Positions 1-11,500 of a DNA stretch of 64,000 bases are shown here, piece by piece. The translations under genes and the position numbers were made by a program. This stretch comes from Phlegmacium glaucopus (taxonomy: Eukaryota; Basidiomycota; Agaricomycetes; Agaricales; Cortinariaceae). The notes below the pieces were generated by a model. It was not told the DNA's origin. It searched no databases and saw nothing but the letters and a program-made list of their open reading frames with translations. The stretch is from the NCBI GenBank assembly GCA_015039465.1, contig MU130533.1, positions 496,001 to 560,000 on the forward strand, given 5' to 3'. How positions within the stretch are numbered: position 1 is the first letter of the stretch; every line of letters begins with the position of its first letter.

Positions 1-1620
1 GTAATGTCTCCAGTCAGTTAGAGCTCGTATGATTGCTAGGAGTTTGCAATCATAAATTTCATAATTTTGTTCAGTTGGTGAAAAGCTTTTTGATAAGAAA
101 GCTATGGGGTGTTGGTCTCCGTTCATGTCTGTTTGTGTAAGGACTGCGCCTGATGTGTATTTTGAAGCGTCAGATTCGATCTGGTGTTAAGTTTAAAACA
201 AAGGAGTCACGTCGGAGTAACACCGGATCAGACGGAACAGAACCGGAACAAGTAACGGAAAGGACTTTGGCCTCAGTGTATGTGCTGTGCCGCCCAGCTC
301 CTACAATGTCCTGATTTCAGAACTGGAAGAGAACGGAAAGACGGAAGACCTCAGTGACTTAGAGGACAAACAAGAGGAGGAAACTAAGATGATATTCAAA
401 CTGAGGAAAAACATACAAGTTCGAGTCCTTAAATATAAAAGGAATAGCAACCAAAATATAGAATATAAATATAAGTGCTGCGTTCTGCTCCCAGAAAAGG
501 TCCTGCATTCTTGGGTGAATAATCCATGGCTGGTGTGCTGACTGATAGTGGGAAAGTGATGACAAAGAAATAGTTGTTATGGCAAAGGTGTGGTAATGGG
601 TTTGGGATATTGTTGGAAGAGTCGGAATGATACGGAGAAGTCTCGGAGTTGGACATAGGAGAAGTAGAGTCAGAAACAAGGGAAAGTACTGGAACGGAGT
701 ACGGACTACCGGAAACAACTCTGACAGAGTTGGACCGGAGTAACGTATGATGGAATGTAACATCTGGAAAGGTTGGGTAGAATCGGGCATTCATAAGACT
801 GGTTCTTCAGTAAAGCGTTGTTTCAAAAGTTCAAATGTTTCTTGGCATTTATCGGTCCATTCAAAAGGTGCATCTTTCTTCAAAAGATTATTTAACAGTT
901 GGCATAAATTGGAGAAATGTTGAATGAATTGTCGATAAAAGTTTCCAAATCCTAAAAAGGATCGTACTTCTTTCACAGATGTAGGGGTTGGCCAGTCTCG
1001 TATACCTTTGAGTGTAGTTGGGTCCATAGAGATCTTGCCTTCTTCGATGATCATTCCTAGATATTCAACTTTCTTTTTATTGAATTTGCATTTCTTCGGT
1101 TTCAAATAAAGATCGTTCTCTCATAAACACTGTAAAACCTTTTTCGTGATTTCTTTGAGATTTTGTTCATTCTTTGCAAAGATCAGGATGTCATCCATGT
1201 ATACAATGATATAGTTGCCTTCAATAAGGTCTTCGAAAATAGAATCCATCATCGCTTGAAACGTTGCCAGTGAATTGCACATTCCAAAGAACATTACTGT
1301 CGGTTCGAATAATCCTCAATTTGTCTTGAATGCGGCTTTTCATTTGTCTCCTTTGGCAATCCGGACATTGTTATAGCCTCTGAGGATGTCGAACTTTGTG
1401 AAACAAGTTGCGCCCTTGAGTTTGTCCATTATTTTGGTGATAAGTGGGAGTGGATAAGCATTTTTAATTGTATGATTGTTTAGGTATTGATAGTCTTGAC
1501 AAGGTCGAAGCTTTCCATCCTTCTTGGATACAAAAAAGAAAGGTGATGCCATCAGGGAATGTGAGTTCCAAATATAACCGCTATAAATTGTTGTTTGTGT
1601 TGTTATAAACACCAACCAGA
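1..1620 (-). pseudogene. Ty3/gypsy pol remnant: reverse transcriptase and RNase H
   Basis: This is the polymerase part of a Ty3/gypsy LTR retrotransposon, read right to left. The RT begins near 1,560 with the fragment [20 protein letters not shown], and the catalytic box YMDDILIFA lies near 1,190. The RT connection region is at 791-1,105, including the motif VEYLG. The RNase H start ([12 protein letters not shown]) is at 1-180, beyond an inserted LTR at 185-762. Premature stops occur near 1,130, 1,315 and 1,340, so it is dead. The protease is missing: the RT start abuts an LTR-like repeat whose other side joins the gag zinc knuckle. The element runs off the left edge. The family assignment is firm from the RT motifs; the cause of the missing protease (deletion or recombination between repeats) is inference. 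Confidence 0.88.
185..762. repeat. Solo LTR inserted in gypsy pol
   Basis: The 578 bp unit starts TGTTAAG, ends GTAACA and is flanked by the exact 5 bp duplication TCTGG (180-184 and 763-767). A second copy of the same family lies at 34,654-35,210 with its own TSD. The gypsy RNase H reading frame resumes on the far side. The short reading frames inside it are not convincing genes. Confidence 0.88.
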
Positions 1621-2935
1621 GAGCAGTGGACCAGTCTTTAGGTCAAGAGACTCCCTGTTATTTGTTTAGGGAAGGCTTAGCCTTAGACTTGTAACACACA
1701 GAGTTAGGGGGAAAGAATAGAGATGAGAAGGATGAGGATGAAGGTCTTGGAAGGTGACTGAGGTAGAGGACGAGGATGAGGATGGGTAAGAAAGAGTCTT
1801 CAGTAAGACTATAGCAGTAGACAGTATAGGACAGTAACAGATAAAAGGCTGAAAAAAGCGAACTTGAGGGAGGAATTCACTGGAATTCCACTGAGAAGAT
1901 GACTGTTGGGGAGTAAGAATGAATTGAGGTAAACTACCTATCCTGGTACAAAAGAGCAGTATTTATACCCTAAGGATGAGGCTATGTAGAACAATAAAAA
2001 GAAAGAAGTACGTGCTGTCAAAGGAAGAAAGATAAAGAGAGGACAGCTGCGAGAAGAAAAGAACAATGGAAAAGAAGAAGGAACAATAAAAAAATCTGTA
2101 AAGTGTCAAAGTGCGAGAGAAAAGAAGAGAAGGCAGTGTACATAGTCCAATAGCAAAAATATATCAACTCCATAGGCGTGTGGTCATGTCAAAAATGTGA
2201 AAGGTCCTGAGTCAACACTTGAAAGGCGCAGCCTTGTTCCCGAGAAAACACTACTTGCCCATGATCCCATGTCGCGCAGCCTTGATAACACTTGACACCC
2301 TGCAAGAATAATCCTCTGCTGCTGATTCATCTGCAATTCCTGCTTAGTCGTGATCCTCCTGGACTTCCTAAATTGTCATAAAGAGGGTGGGAAGGCTTCA
2401 TGTACTGCGTGAATGATGGTTTTAGCAGTGAATGATAAGATAAGAGGTAGATAATTGAGGATAGGGGACTGAGTGAGATCCAGGAGCAAGGGATGGCAAG
2501 ATAGATGGCTGAGGGGAAGACTTGTGGGTCTATAGCCACAACAACGATGACAAAGCCTTTTACATAATGGGAGATGTAGTTGATGCATCCATAAAGGGGC
2601 TGTTCTTGAAATGATGGACCAAAGATACGATCAAACGCGAGCCGATGACCGATGCAAATAGTAGATTGATCACTTTGCTGGATCACTAACCAAGGAACAA
2701 ATGGATGGTAGATGCTTAGGAGCATGTTGATAGTGTAAACAATAGACAACATAGTGTGAGACATTGAGAATATGATGAGCGATGAGGGTAATAACATTGA
2801 ACAAATGATTTGTCGACCAGGAACACGATTCAGGGCCACTTCCAAAATAGGTAAGTGAATTCAAAGTCCGCTTATTTTCATGATGGCAACTTTTAAGCTT
2901 TCTTCTCATGCTACCAATCAGTATTGGTGCGCAAT
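1582..2935 (-). repeat. LTR-like repeat family, about 1.35 kb, copy A
   Basis: This is a complete copy of the most abundant repeat of the window (other copies at 4.3, 32.5, 37, 38, 52, 61.8 and 63.6 kb). In its own sense it starts near GCACCAATACTGATTGG and ends near AACAATTTATA. It contains a TATA-like box (GGGTATAAATACTG) about two thirds along, followed by a pyrimidine-rich tract, as an LTR would. The flanks share ACCG (1,577-1,580 and 2,936-2,939), so a 4-5 bp duplication is possible but not exact. The open frame at 2,327-2,845 recurs in other copies; I do not recognise its product. Confidence 0.72.
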
Positions 2936-3713
2936 ACCGGGTTTGTCACATTTGAAGCACAACCCTTTTCGCATGTATTCTCCTCATTTCTCGTAACTCA
3001 TTGTATCAATGTCCATAGCATCGGAGTCATTTCGTTTGTTGGAGGACCAGTTTCGTCCTTCGTATTTGGGTTTTTCTTCTCGGTAAGTTGGATTGTATGG
3101 TTTCTTGTTTGGTTGTTCTGATGACAAAATTGCCATAGCAAATCGGTATTGGGAGTTGTATTGAATCCCTCTATCCTTCCAGCCTTTGATTGTAATGGGA
3201 ACATTGTCGGCTATTAGGATTTTTCTTGACAGGGAAGGGTTCAAAATCTTTCGGAACATGTGGATCAAATGGATGTTGTCAGACTTGCTTTTCTCTTCTA
3301 ATCCTGCTTGTCTGGTCAATAGGGAAAATTCGGTGACAACTTGTTCCGCCAATCTCTTTCCTTGTCTTAATAAAGTCAGTTTATGTATTGTGTCTTGGGT
3401 TCAGTTGACTTCTTTAAATTGTTCGACAAGAGTTTCATAGAAATTGGCAAGAGTCGGAAGGACAATGTTCCCATCTTTGTTGGTGATGCTGTCTAACCAA
3501 CTTTCTTTCCACTGCTTCTCCGTTGTTCATGAAAGAAAGTATGAATGCGATTTTTGGTCCATCATCGGTATAGACTTTGTCATTGATGGTTAAGTATATT
3601 CTACATTCTTGTAAGAAAATTTTTACTTTTCGTCGGTCACCAGTAAAAGGTGTCGGTTTGTTGATGTTAAGTTCTTTTGGGACATGGGGAGCGGATGAGG
3701 TTTCTCCAGCCAT
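2936..3713 (-). pseudogene. Ty3/gypsy gag remnant with truncated zinc knuckle
   Basis: The minus-strand frame starts at 3,713 with MAGETSSAPHVPKELNI and holds a capsid-type stretch (FTGDRRKVKIFLQECRIYL). After a frameshift near 3,435 it continues through 3,352-2,984. It ends in GLCFKCDKPG, the first half of a CCHC zinc knuckle, exactly where the LTR-like repeat at 1,582-2,935 begins. It belongs to the same element as the pol remnant at 1-1,620. Gag would form the particle shell and bind RNA in the cytoplasm. It is broken by the frameshift and by loss of the second half of the knuckle. Confidence 0.75.
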
Positions 3714-4288
3714 TGTTGATTCTTCTTGTTTCAGTTTGTTTTCAGAAGTATAGATGACCTTGCTCTTTGCTTCTTATACTGGCTCAGGTTTTTCTCCTTT
3801 CACAGTATTCATTCGGTTTTGATTTTGGCTAGATATAACCAATGCTTCTAAGAAGAGAGCATATGGAAATACAGTAGCTAATTCTTTTGTTATGACTTCA
3901 AACAATTCAGATGTCTCTGATCGTAAACAGTTGTAAAGAAGAGTTTGTTCGTTCACAGTGAGCTCAAAGAATACCAAGAGAATTGTTCTTGAGGAATTGT
4001 CTTTAGAGTTTGAGGAAGATTCAAGAAGAAGTAACCAAGTACAATTCTTAAGAATTAGCTAAGGTTTACATGAGTTGTAAATACAGTATTTATAGTAAAA
4101 TAGTGGAGTCATGCATAAGGTGAAGCGTCCTCATGTAAGAAGGTATGCATAGATAAAAATAGGTGAAATGATGAAAGAGAAGAGGTAAACATGTGTGAGT
4201 GGAAATGAGAAGAAGAAGTGGAGTGCATGTAAGTGAAATGAGCATGTGTTCAGAGGAGTTAAGAAAAGAAAAATAATAGTTCGTAACA
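3714..4288 (-). repeat. Gypsy 5' LTR and leader
   Basis: Read on the minus strand this region starts TGTTACGAAC at 4,288 and carries a TATA-like ACTATAAATACTG near 4,100, then leads into the gag start at 3,713. It looks like the 5' LTR plus leader of the gypsy element. The exact LTR end was not located because its partner LTR is outside the window. A short frame at 3,774-3,977 lies between LTR and gag and is unassigned. Confidence 0.55.
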
Positions 4289-5602
4289 AATTCACTGGAA
4301 TTCCACTGAGAAGATGACTGTTGGGGAGTAAGAATGAATTGGGAGAAAGTACCTATCCTGGTACAAAAGAGCAGTATTTATACCCTAAGGATAAGGCTAT
4401 GTAGAACAATACAAAGGAAAGAAGTATGTGCTGTCAAAGGAAGAAAGATAAAGAAAGGACAGCTGCAAGAAGAAAAGAACAATGAAAAGAAGAAGGAACA
4501 ATAAAAAAATCTGTAAAGTGTCAAAGTGCGGGAGAAAAGAAGAGAAGGCAGTGTACACAGTCCAATAGCAAAAATATATCAACTCCATAGCTGTGTGGTC
4601 ATGTCAAAAATATGAAAGGTCCTGAGTCAACACTTGAAAGGCGCAGCCTTGTTCCTGAGAAAATACTACTTGCCCATGATCCCATGTTGCGCAGCCTTGA
4701 TAACACTTGACACACTGCAAGAATAATCCTCTGCTGCTGATTCATCTGCAACTCCTGCTTAGTTGTGATCCTCCTGGACTTCCTAAATTGTCATAAAGAG
4801 GGTGGAAAGGTCTCAGGTACCACGTGAATGATGGTTTTGGCAGTGAATGATAAGATAAGAGGTAGATAATTGAGGATAGGGGACTGTCAGGGGATAACCC
4901 TGAGGTACATCCCATATTCACTGTTCATATTTTATTCTTATTTTGACTTGCTTACATACTTGTTTGCTATTGTTTGGCTACCACCTTATTTCAAGTAGTA
5001 GTCAGTAATTACTGTCCTTATTTCATTATTAACTGGAACCCTCTACTTTACTAGCTTGTTGCTATTGTCACCTAGTCTTTATAGACTCCCCACTCTCCCT
5101 AGAGTCCTTTCTCCTCTATTATGTAGGTTGCCCTAACAGGGACTGAGTGTGATCCAGGAGCGAGGTACAGCAAGGTAGATAGCTGAGGGGAAGACTTGTG
5201 GGTCCATAGCCACAACAACAATGACAAAGCCTTTTACATAATGGGAGATGTAGCTGATGCATCCATAAACAGGCCGTTCTTGAAATGATGGGCCAAAGAT
5301 ACGATCAAACACAAGCTGATGACCGATGCAAATAGTGGATTGATCACTTTGTTGAATAGCTAGCCAAGGGACAAAAGGATGGTAGATGTTTAGGAGCACA
5401 TTGATAGTGTAAAAGCATAGTGTGAGACATTGAGAATATGATGAGTGATGAGGATGATAATGTCAAATGAATGATTTATTGACCAGGAACGCAATTCAGG
5501 GCTGCTTCCAAAACAGGTAAGTGAATTCAAAGTCCGCTTATTTTCATGATGGCAACTTTTAAGCTTTTTACCCATGCTACCAATCAGTATTGGTGCACAA
5601 TA
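4289..5602 (-). repeat. LTR-like repeat, copy B, cut by the gypsy element
   Basis: It matches copy A from its internal AATTCACTGGAATTCC to the CACCAATACTG end, but lacks the part that in copy A lies at 1,582-1,875. The missing part is where the gypsy LTR joins, so the gypsy element probably inserted into this copy. A 254 bp solo LTR is nested at 4,885-5,138. Confidence 0.65.
4885..5138. repeat. Solo LTR nested in LTR-like copy B
   Basis: It starts TGTCAGGGG, ends CCCTAACA and is flanked by the exact 5 bp duplication GGGAC (4,880-4,884 and 5,139-5,143). The host repeat continues without loss on both sides. Confidence 0.85.
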
Positions 5603-6180
5603 ACATTTTTGACCTATCAGTTAGCGTACAATAAATAGAACATGTTAGTTGTCCTTGAGCTACATCAATTGTGTTTTGTGACTGTTTCCCAATAACAAGA
5701 GAAAGTAGTGTAGTATGTAGGTGTAGATTTGAAGAGGATCATGCCCTAAGTCAACTTAATGATTTGGATGATCTTGCTTGAACACATGTGAGATTCTAGA
5801 TGTGGACAAGGCATCCAAGGCAGGTTTCAACTCAGGTTTGGCACAATACCGAGCCCATGGAGGTGCTGTAGTCCCAGGAGCTAAATATATGCGCTGTGAA
5901 AAGGGCCCAATGCATGTTATTTAGCGTTGAATCAACTTTTTCAAAGCAGAGCAAATGAATGTGTACCAATACCATCATTTGAGTGTCTAGTTCCAATAGG
6001 CACCGCCATGCCGATGGCAGAAAGCAGCTATATTACTAAACATTTTGTGACTTACAGTCACTGGGGTATACGGCAAAAAAGGGCACTCAGCAATTGCTGT
6101 TATCAACTCTTTTTTTCTTTTGTTTTCAACTTGCGCTATGCATATTCTGCTGCTACTTTGCACTTGCCTGCCTCGTTCAC
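5603..6180. other. Unassigned stretch before the hAT gene
   Basis: No gene, terminal inverted repeat or LTR is recognised here. An open frame starting at 5,927 runs into the hAT transposase start, but its first part has no likeness to the family, so the start at 6,181 is preferred. The left terminus expected for the hAT element is not in this stretch. Confidence 0.4.
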
Positions 6181-6954
6181 AATGCTGTCCAAAAATGATG
6201 CTTGTGCCCTAGATGACAATGGAAACCTCAGAGATGCCGACGACATTGTCTGGTATCAATCCAAAGCTGACCTAGCTCCTATGCCACCTGTCAGTAGTGC
6301 CGCTGTCTCCATTGCTGCTTCCTCTGACAACCCTGGGACCAATTCTTTGGATTCTTTGGACTTACCTGAGGCTGTCACTGCCCTGAAATCACGGAGGAAG
6401 CTGCAAACTGCCACTGAAATTCTTGACGACATACCACTGGCACTGAAAGTCAGCGGCAAGTGTGTCCTGAAATGCTCTTGGAAGCCAAAGGGTTCAGATG
6501 GTCCCGAGTATACAGCTGCTGTGAGGGGAAATTGTAGCGTGTCTGGTCGTGGTCAGGAAGACAGGAGTGATGAACCTGAAGCACAGGAAAAGGAAACTCA
6601 CCCGTTTTTCAAAGGAAAAGGTATGTTGAGTCGTTGACCAATTCTATCCTTTAACATAAATATTGAGGTTCAATACTGCAGTTGCTAAACCCAGCAGTAC
6701 CACGTCTGCCAAAACAAAGAAGACAGGTTCTAAATCTAACGGTGAGCACTAATCACTATACCAATATATATTGAAACTAATTACTACTATACTATTCTAC
6801 ATAGCAAAAGGTGCAAAAATGGCTGGCAGTGAGAAGCGCAAATGCGCAGCACCGCCCTGATAAGCTGGGAAAGGCAGCAAACAGTGGAAAAATCCCCCCA
6901 GCTGTGAAGATGGGTAATGATGAGGGTAATACTGCTGATGATGAGGATGGTGAA

Positions 6955-7013
6955 AGGTGAAGATGAAGATGAAGATGAAGATGAAGATGAAGATGAAGAT
7001 GAAGAGGATGAGG
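6955..7013 (+). repeat. GATGAA hexamer array in the hAT gene
   Basis: About nine tandem copies of GATGAA/GATGAG encode an Asp/Glu run in the N-terminal part of the hAT transposase. On the other strand the same tract gives low-complexity open frames that are not genes. Confidence 0.85.
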
Positions 7014-9153
7014 ATGCAATTGCGCAATATGAAAAAATGTGTGATGAAGTCCAGCATGACCGCCAGGTAATATTCACCAATTTTCTTTAATTACATTGTT
7101 TATTGACAGGTACATAGGCCTTGCACAAGCATGTTCACTGTGGAAATGATACCCACACCCAGGATATCAGGCTAATCTTCACAGTGGGTACCAGAACCGT
7201 TGATGGTGAACAATTGAAGGGTCACTGGTGCAAAATTTGCAAGTAAGTCACTTCTTGCAGCTGTAATATATTATATTTTATGGTCTCACATTTTATATAG
7301 GAAAGTCAGAAAATTATCTGACGACTCAAGTTTCTTTATGGGTGGTGGAAGTTCACTTCGCAAACATATATCACGGTACATTTCAGTTTCTTACTAATTT
7401 ATGCTTGATATCATGTAATAACCTAGGAACTGGGAATCCCATGGAGAACAATATCTCAAGAAATGCAAGGCAAGTAAAATTGAACCCCATCCTCGAGCCC
7501 TCACTATCAAGATTGAAGAAATGCAAGAAGAAAAGATTGATGGCTTCCTCAAACTGGCTCCAAAGTGGATGAAAGAGGGACTTCTCAAGCATATTATTGA
7601 ATTTGTTGTTGTTGATGATCAGGTGCTATTAACATGCTCCTTATTATATTATATACTGATTGGTTGTTTTAGCCCTTCACCATTGTTGAGAAAGGGCCTT
7701 TTAAGGCTATTTTAAAGTTTCAGCGTCCATCAACAAAAGATTCTGATATACCTGGCTGTTCCAAAATTATGGAAGAAATTATGGAGAAGGCTAAAGTTGT
7801 AGAAGCTCGTCTTCAAAAGCATTTTGAGGTTTTCCATCTTTTATTTAATACTATCTAAATTGCTTAAATAATTATTCAGACTTCACCTGGTCAGATCTCC
7901 ATAACATTTGATGCTTGGACGTCTGGATCACAAGATCCATATCTTGCTGTCACTGGCCATTATATTGATGTGCCACCTGGTAAACCTCAGGATTGGACCC
8001 TCAAGTCTGAGGTTTTAGGTTATACTGAAATTGAAGGTGATCATGGAGGTGCTAATCTGGCTTCAGTAATTCTTCAGGTGGCAGATAGATATAATATTTG
8101 GAATAAGGTAAGTCTATATATATTCTATTTAATTCTTATTCTTATAATTCTCTCTCATAGCTTGGCTGGGGTACATCTGACAATGCATCACCTAATGATA
8201 AGGCAATGAAGGTACTTGAATGTATGCTTGATAAGCCTGGAAGGCAATGGAAAGCTCGTTATAGACGTGTATGGTAAGTTATTTACATTGATTAGGGATG
8301 GATAAATCTAATAAATCATTTATATTGTTAGATGCATGGAGCACACAGTTGTTTTTGGTGCACATTCATTTATTGATGAAGTAAGTCCCTGCCTTCCAAG
8401 AAACAAAAAAAAGTACTGCTGGTGGTACTGTTACTGTTGAAGATATTGATGATGAGGGTGAGGTCAATGATGAGGCTGCTGAGGACTGGACTCTTGATTG
8501 GGATGCTCTTGATATGTTTTCTAATAATGAAGCAGTTGATGAAGCTATTGAATTTGAGCCTGGTGATGTTTTGGGGAAGGCACTTGCATTGATTACTCAG
8601 GTATGTGATTCAAACAATATCAAGTTGAATTATTACTAACACTATATTAGATCTGTTCATCTCCTCAGGCAAAGAGTTACTTTGCAAAAGTGTGTGTTGA
8701 GGAGGGTTTGAAACCTCTTGAACTTATAAAATGGGTTTGCACTCGATGGGGTTCCATGTTTGACCTTATTGATTGACTCATTCTTGATAAACGAGTAAGC
8801 TACTAATTTATATCATATTTATATCTGATTATTCAAGGCTGTCAATAAATTCTGCCTTGTAGCAGATACCTGTGGACAGGTTTCTAAACTGCAGAACAAA
8901 GCTTACTCAGACTATTATTTAACATCAACAGAGTGGACCTTGCTGGAATTAATGAGAGAAGTTCTTCAGGTTCATTTTATTTTTAATATCATCACTTGTT
9001 GTCTAATTTTGTAATTTTAGGAACCCCAAGATGCACAAGCATCCTTTTCATCTGAAGCTACTCCTACTGTTTGGTGTACTATTCCAATTCTAGAATGCCT
9101 TCAAGAACATTGGGAAATTATGGCAAAAACCTCAAAATTTTGGCCTGTGAAAC

Positions 9154-9234
9154 CTGAACTTTACACTCCCCCACGTCTTCCTCCAGGAATCCACCAGGAT
9201 TCCTCCAGGAAGACATGGGGGAGTGTAAAGACCT
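9154..9234. mobile_element. 81 bp miniature hAT-like element inside a hAT exon
   Basis: The ends CTGAACTTTACACTCCCCC and its near mirror GGGGGAGTGTAAAGACCT face each other, with only a short GGAATCC-word centre between. The 9 bp CTGTGAAAC is duplicated (9,145-9,153 and 9,235-9,243). Insertion plus duplication equals 90 bases, so the transposase frame stays open across it and gains 30 codons. Confidence 0.85.
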
Positions 9235-10544
9235 CTGTGAAACTGGCAATTGAGAAAGGATTGGCCAAATTAAATAAATGGTATAAGGCTATTGATGAGA
9301 CTGATGTATATTTTATCTGCTTGGGTGAGTTTTATCTTTATCCTTTTGTTCTGTTTCTATATATTTACTATTACTTCCAGCACTGGACCCTCATTTCAAG
9401 CTTGCATATGTTAAGCATAACTGGGACTCTCAATATTATGATATAAAGCTTTGGAAGAAGTGGTATGTTGTTAATTTTAGGATTTTATTTTATTATTATT
9501 GTTAATCTTTTAATTTATTTCTCTAGTTTGACCAGTATAAAGAGGCTGGTGGTCCCTCTACTAAAAGGACACCAGCTACCTCTTCCAGTGCAAGTAGTAA
9601 GTTTTAATCCAGTTTGTTTTATTATTTATACTTACTATCTTTCTTTAGATTTGCCTGTACCAAAGAAGGGTTATGCATCATCATGGATGAGGGCCTCAAT
9701 TAACTTACGTCTTCAAGATGATCAAGCCCTCCAACTGAATGTTCACCAAGAGCTTCTTGACTATCTCAAAAGTCCTTTGGAGTCTGAGGCTTGTGAGCCT
9801 GTCTGCTGGTGGGGTGTGAGTGTAATTTTCTATCATTTTAATTAGTATTTAATGGTTATTCTAGTATCATGCTGTTCATAGGGATTGGCAGGGGTCAACC
9901 CTGGGGTTTGAAGGGTTTCTGATTCTTTCAGACAAATTCACAAATTGTAACCTTAGAACCTATGCAAATGCTTTGTATAATGGATCAAAATTTAAGTATG
10001 GAATTACCTCCTGATATCATCCAAAAATTAGAGTAGGTAGACCATATTCTATGCCACTAATCCCCAGGGGTTTACAGGGGTATACCCCAGGGTTTGCTCA
10101 TGGGTTAAAACCTGAACTTTACACTCCCCCACGTCTTCCTCCAGGAATCCGCCCGGACTGCCCGGAATCCTGGAGGAATCCTCCAGGAATCCAGGAATTC
10201 CTGGTAAATGAGAAAATTCCTCACGGATTCCGGGTGGATTCCGGGTGGATTCCTGGGATTCCTATCTAATTCCTGGTGGATTCCTTGTTAATTCCTGGTG
10301 GATTCCTGGTATTCCTGGTATTCCTAGTATTCCTGGTATTCCTGGTGGATTCCTGGTGGATTCCTGGTGAGTTCCTGGTGGAATTCTGGTGAAATCAGCC
10401 AAGTCATTGACTTGTTTTATTTAATTTAATTTTTCCTTGATTTTTTTTTGACTTTTGATTGTTAGATATATATTGAAAATTATATAAATACAAATTCACA
10501 TTAATAATATATTATTCACTTATTAATAACCTATTAACAAAACT

Positions 10545-11250
10545 AAAAATGTACCCCCATGAGGGGGTTGTCGATCGTAATAAAAATATATATATAAAAC
10601 CCCCATGAAGGGGGGTTCGTCATCGTTTGCGCATGTCGTCGTAGTCAATTAAAATAAAGAACAAAAAAATTAAAAAAGACCCCCCGGTGAGGGGGGGTGT
10701 CGTCGTCCGTGCTGGTCGTCGTCGCGGCCGTCATTCATGTGTCGTCACCTTGCTAATAAAAATTAAAAAACCCCAGTGAGGGGGGGGGTCGTCGTCGTTG
10801 TCCGTGCTGGTCGTCGTCGTGGCCGTCGTTCGTGTGTGTTTATCCGGGTAATAAAAGTAAAAACCCCCCCAGCGAGGGGGGGTCGTCGTTGTCGTATGGT
10901 GGTTGTTGTGTGTGGTGGTGGTGGTGCATGGTAGTGGTGGTGCGTGGTAGTGTGTGGTGGTGGTCCGTGGTGGTGGTCGTTGCGGTCATCGTCCGTGTAG
11001 TGTACTAGAATAAAAAATAAAAAATAAAAACCCCCAAAAAAAAAAAAAAAAAAAAAAAAACCGTGTAGTGTACTAGAATAAAAAATAAAAAATAAAAACC
11101 CCCCCAGTGAGGGGGGGTCGTCGTCGTCGTGCTGGTCGTCGTTCGCGTGTCGTCGTCATCGTCGTCCGTGTGCTGTCGTCGTCGTAATATATCAATAAAA
11201 ATAAAACAACCCCCCCCCAAGTGAGGGGGGGTCGTCGTCGTCGTCGTTGC
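10545..11250 (+). repeat. Array of C-run/G-run hairpins with AT-rich and GTC spacers
   Basis: At least seven units each have a short inverted repeat of the form CCCCCC-AGTGA-GGGGGG (near 10,553, 10,599, 10,679, 10,769, 10,864, 11,099 and 11,209). Each is preceded by AATAAAAATAAAA-type sequence and followed by GTCGTCGTC. Spacing is irregular (about 46-235 bases). A poly-A tract lies at about 11,035-11,060. The same unit type recurs in opposite orientation at 51.2-51.4 kb. Confidence 0.8.
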
Positions 11251-11500
11251 GGCCGTTGTGGCCATGGTTGTTGTTGTTGTTGTGGTCGTCGGTGGTGGTG
11301 GTGGTGGTGGTGGTTGCCCTCGTTGGTGGTTACGTCGTCGTCGTCGTTGCCCTCGTCGTCGTCGTCGTCGTTACCCCTCGTCGTCGTTACCCCCCGTCGT
11401 CGTTACCCCTCGTCGTCGTTACCTCTCCTCGTCGTTACCCCTCCTCGTCGTTGTTGTTGCTCATTGTCGTCGTTGGTCGTCGTCGCCACCCGTCTTGTCG
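11221..11500 (+). repeat. GTC/GTT trinucleotide-rich tract
   Basis: This is degenerate GTC, GTT and GGT repeat DNA. All three forward frames stay open for long stretches because the repeat lacks stops. The products would be Val/Arg/Trp/Ser runs, so they are not called as genes. Confidence 0.85.

Noticed and set aside
5927..6180. N-terminal extension of the hAT transposase from the Met at 5,927
   Set aside because: The stretch has no likeness to the family, which starts at the MLSKND segment.
10545..11250. Regularly repeated hairpins as a CRISPR array or bacterial terminators
   Set aside because: Spacing is irregular, spacers are low-complexity and repeated, and the context is fungal mobile DNA.
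11005..11265. Minus-strand frame with Thr runs and a hydrophobic tail as a membrane protein
   Set aside because: It is the complement of the hairpin array and the poly-A tract.
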